DNA of 64,000 nucleotides from Selaginella moellendorffii (GCF_000143415.4 NW_003314305.1:1566101-1630100), one strand, 5' to 3'; numbered from the stretch's first letter, positions 23,970 through 35,480 are shown. Program-made: numbers and translations. The notes: generated from the letters alone by a model not told the origin.

Positions 23970-24566
23970 CGCTAGCGAGATTAGAATTCTGATTCTGTTT
24001 GTCTACTTGTCCAAACACAAAGGTGGTGGAGTCACACCTAGAAATGAGGTTTTTACCTAGCCGGGCTTTGATCTAATCGGGAATTCAGGAGCTTAAGTTC
24101 TAGCGCCCTAATAGAATTAAAGACATGCAGCTGATTTGAAGTTGTCTGCTACCTTGCCAAAGAGGATCACAGTGTACAGTGCATACTCGTTGTTGAAGAT
24201 GATTGAGGAACCTGATCAAAATCTTCTCAGTCGAATTCAGTGAGACTTTTTCTTAGCATTTCAGCCATTAGAGTCATCCGCACCGAGTTGAGTTCTACTC
24301 AGACTGATCTGTAAGAAAAAAATTTAAGTCGTCTTTGTGCTTGGAAACATTGCCTTGGATCATATCTGAGAGGATTCATAAGTGGATACTTCGCCTCGTC
24401 CTCGCTAGCCTAGAGGCTGCTCAGCCGGTCTTCTCGGGTACTAGCTCCACAAACCAGGGTTCCCTCAAGTGAGTGATATGGCTCCGAGAACATTGCAGTC
24501 ACTTATGGCTCTGTCACCATTGCAGTCTTCCTCTCGTCCAGGCCCTGGACTGCCTTGGTGATTCCA
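23970..24566. repeat. inverted repeat arm A (partner 28370-29000)
   Basis: Long stretches reappear as reverse complement at 28370-29000: GATTCTGTTTGTCTACTTGT, CATGCAGCTGATTTGAAGTT, GAGGATTCATAAGTGGAT and ACTGCAGTCTTCCTCTCGTC-like blocks, in reversed order. Neither arm contains a gene I recognise. The arms are about 3.8 kb apart and enclose the minus-strand LRR gene and the TDP2 fragment. Confidence 0.75.
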
Positions 24567-24870
24567 ATTTCTCACCTCCTTTGCGCTGAGTTGTGTCCAT
24601 GCGTCCATCCAGCCAGCCTCGAGAGGAGGCTGGCCGTCTAACTTGTCGTCCCAGTTCATGTCTCCTCCAAAGACAACGTTTGGCAGCGGCTTGAGCGTTG
24701 CGAGCACCTCCTTCATCTGTGCAACGCGCTCGGCGCTAAGCATCTGATCGAATTTCGGGGGCGCTGGACACGGGCTTTCCAGATACGTTGTTGCTACCTC
24801 TTTGAGCTCGGCTCCAAAATCACCTCCTCCTATTGTGATCTCTTTGATCAAGCCCCCGGATTTCTGGACC
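24567..24870 (-). pseudogene. chimeric TDP2 fragment (exon 1 piece joined to exon 4)
   Basis: On the minus strand about 65 bp like TDP2 exon 1 (KEIT...GGDFGAEL, matching 21906-21972) are joined directly to about 230 bp like exon 4 (YLESPCPAPPKFDQM, NVVFGGDMNWDDKLDGQPPL, GWMDAWTQL), followed by the first bases of the exon 4 donor (GTGAGAA). Retention of intron bases argues for DNA-level duplication with an internal deletion and against a processed copy. The catalytic Asn/Asp motif is present but the domain is too short to work. Confidence 0.85.
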
Positions 24871-25348
24871 GTGAGGCATTTTAGCTGCGACAATCGGGCC
24901 CATCGACCGATATTTCTAGGCGCTCTACACACCTTGCGCGACAGAACTCTCCCTATGGCCCTAGCGCTACTCTGAAAAATGCGCACCGACGGCCCAGAGT
25001 GGGTGTGGCGCATTTTTCAACGGCGTGGATTTCACGTGGCAAAGTCGTTGGAAAGGTCTGGTGGCTGATGGTGTTGACTTTTCTTGACTGTGAGATTGGA
25101 ACTTTAATCTACAAAGAAGGTGCAGTGAGTATGAACCTTGAAAATTGCGTGGAGCGACAAGATTCTCATCAACTCACAAAATACTTGATGGTTGATTGTA
25201 TTATCAAGCATTAGCATACTTCAAAATATGTAAAACTACAAATCTGGAAGAATAATTTTGAAACAACGTCAACCAAATAATAGAAGAGAGGTTTGGATGA
25301 CATCGGAATCTTGATCTTCGCCGTCTAAATTCTTGTTGACTATATCAT

Positions 25349-26089
25349 ATGGCCAGAATGATGCTGGAGACGATCAAGAAGCTAGACATACTGGAAAATA
25401 TGAAAATGAAAGAGGAGCTTCGGATAGTCTCCGCAAGCCAACTTCGGGTCCTGCCTGAGCATTTACGTGGAGGCCCACCACACAGCCCTGGATTGCTGGC
25501 AAAGAACCTAGACGAAAAGTTCCGGCCAAAACTCGTGAAAGATGACGGAATTGTCCCAGTGAACTGGTTGAAGGAGACGTCAAACTTGGTGAGCCGGGGA
25601 AGAACTCCAATCTGTCCGGGAATGGGTCCCAAGAATCTGTTGTGGCTCAAGTCGAGATTGTTGAGAAAGGTGCAATTGTTAAAGGAAGTCTCAACAGATC
25701 CCGAGAAGGAATTGTTGTGGACGTCAAAGCTGATGAGGTATGGAATGCCGCAAATGTTGGAGGGAATGGTGCCGTTGAGCTTATTATGTGAGAGGTCGAG
25801 AAACGCGAGGTTGGAGCACTTGTCCAGGCCTCGAGGAAATCCACCCGTGAGCCCGAGCCCTGGCAGATCGATTTTATACACGACCTCATGGAAGCAATCG
25901 ATCCCGGCGAACTTGCAGATGCTAAACGTCGGTGGGAAGATCCACGAGTCGAGGAAGTGCATGGGATCCCTGATCGAGCTCTTGAACTCTTTGAGACACT
26001 CGACATCGCTCTGGCAAGAAATTACCCCGAGGAGCAGCGCGATGACGAGCATGCTCGATAATCCGGCCCTGGCCGCCTCCATCGCCGCG
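25349..26089 (-). CDS. BIR1-like LRR ectodomain protein without kinase (copy A)
   Basis: Single exon, about 246 aa from the ATG at 26089. Signal peptide (MEAARAGLSSMLVIALLLG), an LRR N-terminal cap (DVECLKEFKSSIRDP...FAGIDCF), about five LRRs (NLAFLDLSHNKLNGTIPS, FLNNLDLSHNRFLGPIPG, RLTKFDVSFNQFTGTIPS), a C-cap with NPGLCGGPPRKCSG, then a C-terminus unlike the kinase-bearing paralogue: SWLAETIRSSSFIFIFSSMS and a hydrophobic run to the stop. The tail could be a GPI-attachment signal or a tail anchor. It diverges most from the plus-strand copies. A role as a secreted or anchored co-receptor-like protein is inference. Confidence 0.7.
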
Positions 26090-26300
26090 AGATTCCAGGA
26101 GCTCGACCGATATTTCGAGGCGCTCGACACACCTTGATTTCTAGCGGGACCGCAGCAGCTCGCAATCCTATCCCGCTCGCCTCTCCCGAAAGCCCTAGCC
26201 CTGCCGCCTTCTCTCCCTTTGCATTATCCTAGCGTGTGCTCTCATAGCCAATTCCATGAAAAATGCGCACCGACGGCCTAGATTGCGTTCTTCGGTCAAG
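26090..26300 (-). repeat. duplicated BIR1 5' module (inverted copy)
   Basis: This stretch upstream of copy A (with CTAGAAATCAAGGTGTGTCG at the gene side and CGCAATCTAGGCCGTC further out, minus-strand sense) matches the 5' regions of copies C and D at about 33842-34247 and 35075-35480. The module includes an upstream in-frame GTG-initiated extension of 16 codons that lacks an ATG in every copy. Confidence 0.8.
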
Positions 26301-26414
26301 GCTAGGAATCACTGTATTTCGACCTGCGGAATCACCCCAATGCTTTCTAGCATGTGTTCTGGTCCGCCATAGCCACCGATTGCGTACTTCGGTCAAAACC
26401 GGGAATTCAACGCG

Positions 26415-26560
26415 TGGAATATTGAAAAAATTCTACTTGATTTTTTTGTCTAATGTTTAGACCTCCACGGCAACATCAACTGAAGGTGAGGACTTGCTCT
26501 GGGCGCCCGGACACTAGAATTCTTTGGAATTTGAGGACTTGCTCTGGACGTGCGGACGCG
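26415..26560. repeat. inverted repeat arm (partner about 29010-29115)
   Basis: GAATATTGAAAAAATTCTAC and two GGACTTGCTCTGG-containing units recur as reverse complement at 29010-29115. The unit GAGGACTTGCTCTGG is itself repeated twice here about 55 bp apart. Confidence 0.7.
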
Positions 26561-28369
26561 CGAGGCAGCTGGATGGATTGCGCGGACCATGGATCTCGGT
26601 TGGGCTGCTCGGATCTCATTGCTGGATCTGAGGGAGAATGCGCTTGAAGTCGATTCTCGAAAGTTTGGCGTCTCTATCGGATTCAATCTCTGTTCTGCTT
26701 CCCGCTTCGATTTCTTGGATTTTCTAGCGGCTGGGCCGAGTGTGTTGAGACTAAAGTGTTCTCTAGGTGGCAATGGAGATTGAAAAGAATACCCAGGTAA
26801 TCTTCTCTCCCCTTGGAGAATTATCTTCACGCTACTGCCAAAGGTATGATCTGAGCTCTCGTTCCATTTTTCAAGTTTAAAAGTTCCTTGGGTGGCTTTC
26901 ACCACATCTCCACGGCTATGACTTCTTCATCATCAGGCAAGGCTTTGGAAACTATAAGAAAAAGTATGAAGCCAACTTCAACCTTGGTATACACACTATT
27001 TATGTTGCAAGGATGCATTTTCTACCAGCTGAGCTATCTTCCAGGTAAGCAACTCTTGCATTCTAAACTCCCTCAACAAATTTGTGGCGTAAATCACAAA
27101 TTTGTATAGTGGTGATTATTACTTTCAGCACTATATAATTCTATATAACCTGATCATCTATACATATTCTGAATGGTGGTCAGGTTTCTTTTATGTTATC
27201 TCATGTTGCCAGCTTCACAACATCTACACTGGGATTGTGTTTTTCTTTTGGATGATCTACATTGTTCCGAGGTCAAGTCTTTGCGTGCACTTTTATGTAT
27301 ATATGCTTATATGAATTCCTATGGCAGCAACAGGAGTATGCCTGCTCAAAGCTTCTAAGGCAAAAAACAGTGCAGAATTATGAATTGACCAGAAAGCCGC
27401 GGGAGACTGGGGATGCCCGACCTCGAGTCCAAGCTTGGGCCTGACCTGGTCCAGATCGTACAAATAAGAATTCTAGCAAAAGTTTCAGTAAATTTCTAGC
27501 AAAACTTCTCTATTAGAAATTTTAATTGATTTTTCCAAACTCGAATTCACAGTGGCAGTTCTCCCACTATCCAAAAATTTGACTGTAGTGCAAAGTTACA
27601 ATTTGTAACGTCTCCAGCAAGCTCTGCTTTTTGGTGTGAAACTTCACTCCAGCTCTAGATGGCGATGCCATGCCATCTACCACCCTCACCATTTCTTAAC
27701 GCCCAATGCCAACGTAGTCACAACACAATTCAATAGAATGGATGCTCACAAATAGAGGATGAAATTGTATACTTAATTAAATTTGAGTATGAACAAGCTT
27801 GAAAATAAATATATTTAGTTAAAAATGCCTGAAAGCTATGAATTTTTTTATTGATATGAAACTATGCTACAATCATCTAGACATTGCCAAGAATCATAAG
27901 CACAGCTCTGATCTCATTCGTTCGTTATTAGCTTGATTGCAGTACCACATTCAGAAGGCATGTCACCTGGATCGATCAAGAGTTTGCTCTTTAAGATGCC
28001 GTGACTAAAGCTTCCATCTCCGTACTGGAGGGAGCTATGTAGGCTGTCGAGTTCGTGGCTCAGCTACTCCTATTCTTGCCTTCTTTGTTGTGGTCCCTGT
28101 GGATCAAACTCGAAGCCCCAGCCGGGGTCGCTGCATTGATACTATGCTAGATCGCACCGGAGGCGATCGGGTAGATCCATGGAATGGCAGTGACATGAAA
28201 GCGCTTGCGCTGTAATCGAGAAGCACGTCCAGAGCACCGTTGAGGAGGTAACAGGTCCCAAGCCGCTCCAGGATTACGAGCCGGTAGAGCAGATCGGGAG
28301 GTCCGGCCCTTGTGTGGACGCTCATAATCCCGATGTTCTAGATAACTAGCACATCCTGTCAGGGGAGAC
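26561..28369. other. no supported gene
   Basis: Several open frames (for example near 26888-27109 and 28104-28325) show no family I recognise and no convincing splice structure. An unannotated short gene or pseudogene cannot be excluded. Confidence 0.4.
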
Positions 28370-29000
28370 GAGGCAGGGTTGGAATCACCAAGGCAGTCCT
28401 GGCCCTGGACGAGAGGAAGACTGCAATGGTGACAGAGCCATAAGTGACTTTGTAACGGCTAAAGTTAAACAGTTAAAAAGAAGAAAAGAATGTTTTGTTC
28501 CAGGAATCGCTGGGGAGGGAGCTAGTACCCGAGAAGACCGGCTTCGTGCCTATGGAGCAGCCTCTAGGCTGGCGAGGACGAGGCGAAGAATCCATTTATG
28601 AATCCTCTCAGATATGATCCAAGACAATGTTTCCAAGCACAAAGACGACTTACAAAAATTTCTTAGAGTAGCGCTCAACTCAGTGCGGTCAATCGCAAGC
28701 AAACTGGAAGGTTTGTCTGGGTCATTCGTGCTGATGACTCTAGTCATAACGAATGGCTGAAAAGCTACGAAAAAGTCTCACTGAATTCGACCGAGAAGAT
28801 TTTGATCAAAACGTTTCAGGTCATCTTCAATCTGTTACACTGTGATCCTCTTTCGCAAGGTAGCAGACAACTTTAAATCAGCTGCATGTCTCTAATCCTA
28901 TCAGGGCGCTAGAAAGCCCGGCTAGGTAAAACGTAGAATTCCTCATTTCTACGACCTTTGTGTTTGAACAAATAGACAAACAGAATCAGAATTCTAATCT
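28370..29000. repeat. inverted repeat arm B (partner 23970-24566)
   Basis: Reverse-complement match to arm A, including the block CAGTCCTGGCCCTGGACGAG that abuts the chimeric TDP2 fragment in arm A. Here the TDP2-derived part is absent, so it joined arm A independently or was lost from arm B. Confidence 0.72.
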
Positions 29001-29199
29001 TCGCGCTTCCGCACGCCCAGAGCAAGTCCTCAAATTCCAAAGAAGTCTAGTGTCCGCGCGCCCAGAGCAAGTAGACAAAAAATCAAGTAGAATTTTTTCA
29101 ATATTCCAGGCAAGACTATTGTCATATATTTGCCAAGATTTGCTTTAAATACTCTAAATAGGAACTTTACATATGGGTCTATAGTAATCCCAAATGCCC

Positions 29200-31980
29200 A
29201 TCCATATATATACTAGTCTTGAGTTCAAATTTCATGACTAAAGGTTTGGGGTTCACTTCTAACTATGGTCATTAATAATGAATATACTCCTCAGTAAATA
29301 CAGAAAGATAATTAAAAGTTGTATCAAATTGAATTTATTTTCTCTATTATTTTAGTATTAATAATTTTATCATCTCCCTGAGAAGTATGTTCACAAATAT
29401 GATTGCTAAGAGAATACCTAAGCAACTCGACTAAAAAATAAGGTTTGTAGTATTAATACTTTGAGTTAAGTATGATAGCAACCTCAAACTCTTGCTCACA
29501 AACAAAAACATTTAGAGGAGGTGATGGTGGAATACGAGTTTGATTAAAAAGGGCATAAAGTTTTAATAAAAAATATAGAACACGAAATATTTATTATAGG
29601 GTGTGTGGTTTTTAAATAATGACAAACTTAAACATTTGATCCAATTAAATAAAAAGGATTAGGTTGGCAAGAATGATAAACAATATGGCAATAAATAGCT
29701 TGAGCATGAAAAAGGTGATGATAAATTTCTTTATTAAAAAAATCTAAGACAGTTGCATAAGCAATAAATTCATTTATAAGATCAAATGCTGAAGGAAATA
29801 AATATGACCAATGAAGGTGAATGCCATAAAAGATGAAAAATAAAAATGATGTGCTAAAGAGTGTTAAGAATTATTATAAATAAATTCATTTGTAGGAAGG
29901 AAATTAACCCAATCATCTTGTTTATGAAAAATAAAGCATCAAAGATATTACTCAAAACTTTGAATAGTATACTCTAATTTCCTATTACTTTAAGGATGTT
30001 AAAAAGTTAATTTGTTTTCTATATAAAGGAAAGAAAAAAACTAGTGCCAGAATTCAACCTAGTATTATGTAAACACAAAGACACTTAACCTCAACTATCC
30101 CAAGACCCTCAATTAATTATAAAATAAGGTGCATTTTTATTAATAAGACTTTTCCTTTTCCATGTAAACTTTTACGAAACATTTCTTGAATTGTTCTTTT
30201 TAGTTTTTTATAATTTACCATGCCTTTATGAATGAAAGATGAGAATCACAACTCTCCCAAGATGTTAATCTCAACATGTGGTATGATTTTTTAAACAAAA
30301 TTAAACCTAGGACCCCTATGATAATATTGAGTGAAATCTGAATATATGGTATGATTCTTTTATTCAATCCCAATGATGTTTAGACCTAAGAGCCTTATAA
30401 TAATTATTGAATTTTGTGGTCACCTAGCCCAGTAATATTTATACCCAAACCTTCTATAATAATATTTAATAACATCTCAACATATGGTGTGTTTCATTCA
30501 CCAACCAACAAAATCAAACCCAAAACCCCTATGATAATATTTAGCTTTTAAATTTTGAGGTCACCTAACTCAATACTATTTAAACCCAAGGATATTTAAA
30601 TTTAAAACCCTTAACTCTTGAATTTTGAAGGCACATTATTCAAATTCAATGATGTTTAACCTTAAGTATTTCAATTCCTCCACTTTTTTTTATAGGCCTT
30701 TTATTTTATATTTAAATCTTTATGAATCGTCTCTCAGGTCATTCTCTTTAGTTATTTACAATAAAAATAAATTGAGGCCTTTAATCATTAACAACATTAT
30801 ATAGCAATTTATAAAGGTGAAAAATCTTCTTATAAATAAGCTCAACCAGTTAGTCTCCATTAATTCTATTGTAACATAGCAAGAATTTATTTCCTTACTA
30901 ATCTTTCATATTTTTGTGGATTTGACAATATTCTTATTATGGCCAATTGATTTTCCAAAATAATATATTCAAAGACCCTAAAGCAAGAAAGTACAAAATA
31001 AGACAAATATTTTCTCTTTGGAGAAGACAAAATAAAGCATATTAAGGCAATTTGGTTCATTGATGCATATTGTAAGTATGAATAAAGTGTTCAATATACT
31101 TGTGCATATAGGGCTAACAAAATTATCATTAGATCATTTCTAATGCTTTGTAGATATTAAAATGTTATAATATGTATACTTGGATAATACACAATTTAAA
31201 TGAAGATGCAAGATAATTGTATTGAGTAAGAGCATTAACCTCCCATTTTCTTTCCTTAGACAATTTATATTGATAACTAGAAACAAAATAGTGATTGTGA
31301 CTATTAAGCCTTAACACCCATTAAGGATGTGTGCCAAAGACTAATATTTATAAATACTGGTCACATTAAGAAAACTTTTAAGGAAATAACTCCAAGCTTT
31401 AAAAGGGTTGTACCCTTTTAAAGTATTGCAAGTAGCACAAATTTACTTTCAATTTGCTTTCAACAAATTGCAAGTAGCACTTTGTTGAAAATATTATAAT
31501 TGATCTTTGAAGCCAAACTTAGTTAAGAAAGTCATGAAACTCAGACCCATGCTATCAAACTTTGTTGTCATACCAATATTTAGCTTTAAACTAAGAAGCT
31601 ATTGTTAATGCTAATTTATTACACCTACAAGTGAAGTGTTATATTGAATATTCTGGTTTGATTATTATAAAGTATTGAGATCTGATTGAAAACTGTTGAT
31701 ATTAGATGTTCAAACTATCAATAGCTCATTGAGAGAAAGGGAGACAACAAAACAACAAATAAAATGGAGGAGAAAAGATTAAGTTTTAATGCCCTTTTAA
31801 AAGTATGGTTTTTAGGATTTATACTTATTTTGGTAATTAATAAAAAAATCCTAATCTTGATATGGGTTCATCTTGAGTTTAAATCACATAAGTAGAAGTT
31901 TGGGGTTCACTTCATACTATGAATAGTAGTAATAAATATACTCCTTAAATAAATACAAAAAGATAGCAAATAGATGACAC
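29200..31980 (-). mobile_element. heavily decayed Ty3/gypsy element
   Basis: Two direct repeats of about 100 bp (29214-29320 and 31868-31975, sharing GTTTGGGGTTCACTTC and AATATACTCC) look like LTR remnants. Between them the minus strand, near 29998 down to 29860, reads HP*SNRKLEYTIQSFE then FHKQDDWVNFLP and EFIYNNS*HS, the C-terminal half of a Ty3/gypsy integrase core, with many stops. The interior is strongly AT-rich. No open frame survives. Confidence 0.72.
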
Positions 31981-33025
31981 TCCACACTACCTGAGTAGAG
32001 AGTGAGAATCAGCTGTAGACACTATAGATAAAGACAATAATAAAAGGAGTCTTAATCTTTAGATAAAATATTACATATTATATTGTTGCTTTACTTATTA
32101 TCTAAATATCTTAATATAATATAATACTTTTATTATGATTTAAAAATTATGTTGTTATAAATATTATATGTATATTTTTTATTTGAAAATATTAATTTAT
32201 TTATAAGGTTTTCTTTTGTAAACATTAAAAGTTATAAACTAATATTATAATTTTCATCTAGGAAATCCTTATTGCGTAATTTATTAATAAAAATATTTCA
32301 TTCAATTTCACAAATTATTGTCTTCTCACAATAATCAATAAATATCTTCTAAAAATCAAACTCATAATTGTCCAATAAATCAAACTTAGACTCCACTTCA
32401 GTGAAGGATCTTCCTTCACTAGCAAAATACTTGGCTTTAGTCCTTGCATTGATATCACTAGGATATAATAATTACAGGAGCAACACTATAATATTTTAGC
32501 ATGTTTAATGAGGACAATAAAATAACATCTAAAGCCTTAATGAACAACAACATGACAAAGACGACAAACAGGTATGACCAATTGTCACTATGGCATATTT
32601 GATCTGCCGGTCTCATGCTGCAAGACCTTGTAAATAGTATGAATGAATGAATGAAAATATATTGTAATAAAAGCTAACAAGAATGTCTTCCAGATCTAGC
32701 AGCTTATAAGAATAAATTATTTGATTGACTTTGTTTAAAGACTGGAGCAGCAAGGATTAAGGACGCTACGGGATGAGGGGCTGGAAGCTGTCGAGGAGGA
32801 GGAGGCTTTAGTTGGGCTTTAAAACAATCATCCTTAGCGTGCTATCAACGCTCTTCACTCTGAATGTGGAATTCAACCCGAACATACACAGCATAAATAT
32901 TAAACTCAATTGTAGAGCTCCAGTAGTAAAAACAACAGGAACAACCCTTACAAATGGTCTCCTTGAAATATGTTATTAAGAGGTACTGCTACGGTTTTTA
33001 AAATCTCGAAATTTGAAATTCCCCT
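31981..33025. other. AT-rich intergenic DNA and BIR1-like copy B promoter
   Basis: No gene recognised. The last few hundred bases are less AT-rich and precede the start codon of copy B; they are not homologous to the 5' module shared by copies A, C and D. Confidence 0.4.
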
Positions 33026-33775
33026 ATGCGAGCAATGGAGCTTGGATTCGTAAGAGTTCTTCTCGTATTGACAACTCTTTTCCTCCAGAGAATTTCCTGC
33101 TGGAGCGACGTCGAGTGCCTCAGGGAGTTCAAGAGCTCGTTCAGGGATCCCATGCGCTTCCTCGACTCGTGGGTCTTCCCGCCGACGTCTAACATCTGCA
33201 ACTTCGCCGGGATCACTTGCCTCCACCCGGGCGATTCCAGAGTGTATAGCATCTCTCTTCCAGGATCCGGGCTCATGGGGGAATTTCCTCGAGGCCTGGA
33301 CAAATGCTCCAGCCTCACGGTTCTTGACCTCTCCCAGAACGAGCTCAGCGGGGCCATTCCGCCCAACGTTTGCCGCATTCTTCCATACCTCGTGACCTTC
33401 GACATCCACGAGAATTCCTTCTCGGGATCCATCGAGACCTCCTTCAGCAATTGCATCTATCTCAACAATCTCGACCTGAGCGAGAACAGATTCTCGGGGT
33501 CCATCCCCGGACATCTTGGAGTTCTTCCCCGGCTAACCAAGTTTGGCGTCTCTTCCAACCAGTTCTCGGGGCCAATTCCATCATCTTTAACCACGTTTGA
33601 CTCTAGCGTCTTCGCCAGCAATCCAGGACTGTGCGGTCAGCCTCTACGTAACGAATGCCCACGCAGGAGCTGGCAATCCGAGGTGCTGGAGGCTATCCGA
33701 GGGTCCTCTCCAATTCTCATATTCTCCAGTTTGTCTAGCTTCTTGATCGTCTTGAGCTTGATTCTGGCCATATGA
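33026..33775 (+). CDS. BIR1-like LRR ectodomain protein without kinase (copy B)
   Basis: Single exon, 249 aa from the ATG at 33026 (a second ATG three codons on). A distinct signal peptide (MELGFVRVLLVLTTLFLQ) is followed by the LRR N-cap (SDVECLREFKSSFRDPM), five LRRs ending NQFSGPIPSSL, a C-cap (NPGLCGQPLRNECP) and the tail RRSWQSEVLEAIRGSS followed by a run of about 18 hydrophobic residues to the stop. The tail contains no kinase or long juxtamembrane part. It resembles a GPI-attachment signal (small residues then a terminal hydrophobic stretch) or a tail anchor. Confidence 0.75.
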   Translation: MRAMELGFVRVLLVLTTLFLQRISCWSDVECLREFKSSFRDPMRFLDSWVFPPTSNICNFAGITCLHPGDSRVYSISLPGSGLMGEFPRGLDKCSSLTVLDLSQNELSGAIPPNVCRILPYLVTFDIHENSFSGSIETSFSNCIYLNNLDLSENRFSGSIPGHLGVLPRLTKFGVSSNQFSGPIPSSLTTFDSSVFASNPGLCGQPLRNECPRRSWQSEVLEAIRGSSPILIFSSLSSFLIVLSLILAI

Positions 33776-33841
33776 TAGTCAACACGAACTTGATTATGAA
33801 ATTGTCTCTCTTTGTTTAAAAATTTGAACTCCAATCAACGA

Positions 33842-34247
33842 TCCATATTTAAAGTCCCCAGTCTCACAGTCAAGAAAAGTCAACACAACACCACCAGGGA
33901 GGATCATGGCGGAACGATCACGGCGCTCCCGCCTTTTTGACCAGACAGAGTTTTCCAAAGACTTTGCTACGTGAGATCCACGCCGTTGAAAATTGCGCAA
34001 CACCTGCCGTGGATTCCTAGCCTTGACCGAAGAACGCAATCTAGGCCGTCCGTGCGCATTTTTCATGGAATTGGCTATGGCGGCCCCAGAGCACACGCTA
34101 GGATAATGCAAAGGGAGAGAAGGCGGCAGGGCTAGGGCTTTAGGGAGAGGCGAGCGGGATAGGATTGCGAGCTGCTGCGGTCCCGCTAGAAATCAAGGTG
34201 TGTCGAGCGCCTCGAAATATCGGTCGAGCTCCTGGAATCTCGCGGCG
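33842..34247 (+). promoter_or_regulatory. duplicated BIR1 5' module upstream of copy C
   Basis: Nearly identical to 35075-35480 upstream of copy D, including CAGTCTCACAGTCAAGAAAA, the GATCCACGCCGTTGAAAATT block and the AAGGGAGAGAAGGCGGCAGG leader. Likely promoter and 5' UTR. Near-identity suggests recent tandem duplication and probably similar expression of copies C and D. Confidence 0.7.
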
Positions 34248-34991
34248 ATGGAGGCGGCCAGGGCCGGATTATCGAGCATTCTCGTCATCGCGCTGCTTCT
34301 CGAGGTAATTTCTTGCCAGAGCGACGTCGAGTGCCTCAGGGAGTTCAAGAGCTCGTTCAGGGATCCCATGCGCTTCCTCGACTCGTGGGTCTTCCCGCCG
34401 ACGTCTAACATCTGCAACTTCGCCGGGATCACTTGCCTCCACCCGAACGATTCCAGAGTGTATGGCATCTCTCTTCCAGGATCCGGGTTCACGGGGGAAT
34501 TTCCTCGAGGCCTGGACAAGTGCTCCAGCCTCACGACCCTCGATCTCTCACAGAACGAGCTCAGCGGCAGCATTCCACCCAACGTTTGCAGCATTCTTCC
34601 ATACCTGGTGGCCTTCGACATCCACGAGAATTCCTTCTCGGGATCCATCGATACCTCCTTCAACAATTGCACCTATCTCAACAATCTCGACTTGAGCCAG
34701 AACAGATTCTCGGGACCCATTCCCGGACAGATTGGAGTTCTTCCGCGGCTAACCAAGTTTGACGTCTCCAACAACCAGTTCTCGGGGCCAATTCCATCAT
34801 CTTTAACCACGTTTGACTCTAGCGTCTTCGCCAGCAATCCAGTACTGTGCGGTCAGCCTCTACGTAACGAATGCCCACGCAGGAGCTGGCAATCCGAGGT
34901 GCTGGAGGCTATCCGAGGGTCCTCTCCAATTCTCATATTCTCCAGTTTGTCTAGCTTCTTGATCGTCTTGAGCTTGATTCTGGCCATATGA
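34248..34991 (+). CDS. BIR1-like LRR ectodomain protein without kinase (copy C, chimeric)
   Basis: Single exon, 247 aa from the ATG at 34248. From the start codon to NNQFSGPIPSS it is almost identical to the kinase-bearing copy D 1233 bp downstream (PPNVCS here, PANVCS there). From SLTTFDSSVFASNP on it is nearly identical to copy B, including the hydrophobic tail. It therefore looks like a recombinant with a D-type 5' half and a B-type 3' end. Signal peptide MEAARAGLSSILVIALLLE. An intact frame argues that it may be expressed. Confidence 0.78.
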   Translation: MEAARAGLSSILVIALLLEVISCQSDVECLREFKSSFRDPMRFLDSWVFPPTSNICNFAGITCLHPNDSRVYGISLPGSGFTGEFPRGLDKCSSLTTLDLSQNELSGSIPPNVCSILPYLVAFDIHENSFSGSIDTSFNNCTYLNNLDLSQNRFSGPIPGQIGVLPRLTKFDVSNNQFSGPIPSSLTTFDSSVFASNPVLCGQPLRNECPRRSWQSEVLEAIRGSSPILIFSSLSSFLIVLSLILAI

Positions 34992-35074
34992 TAGTCAAGA
35001 AGAACCTGATTATGAAAATGTCTCTCTTTGTTTGAAAATAGTCTTTGTTTAAAAATTTGAATTCCAATCAACGA

Positions 35075-35480
35075 TCCATAATTAAAGTCCCCAGTCTCAC
35101 AGTCAAGAAAAGTCAACACAACACCACCAGGGAGGATCATGGCGGAAAGACCACGGCGCTCCCGCCTTTTTGACCAGACAGAGTTTTCCAAAGACTTTGC
35201 TACGTGAGATCCACGCCGTTGAAAATTGCGCAACACCTGCCGTGGATTCCTAGCCTTGACCGAAGAACGCAATCTAGGCCGTCCGTGCGCATTTTTCATG
35301 GAATTGGCTATGGCGGCCCCAGAGCACACGCTAGGATAATGCAAAGGGAGAGAAGGCGGCAGGGCTAGGGCTTTAGGGAGAGGCGAGCGGGATAGGATTG
35401 CGAGCTGCTGCGGTCCCGCTAGAAATCAAGGTGTGTCGAGCGCCTCGAAATATCGGTCGAGCTCCTGGAATCTCGCGGCG
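35075..35480 (+). promoter_or_regulatory. duplicated BIR1 5' module upstream of the full-length kinase
   Basis: See copy C: same module, few substitutions. It ends at the ATG at 35481. The frame is open 48 bp further upstream, but only with GTG, so the first ATG is taken. Confidence 0.65.

Noticed and set aside
26888-27314. Two consecutive hydrophobic open frames
   Set aside because: No family, poor codon context and AT-rich sequence; splice linkage could not be shown.
35433-35480. In-frame 16-codon N-terminal extension of the BIR1-like genes
   Set aside because: It starts with GTG in all copies; plant translation would start at the ATG that opens the signal peptide.
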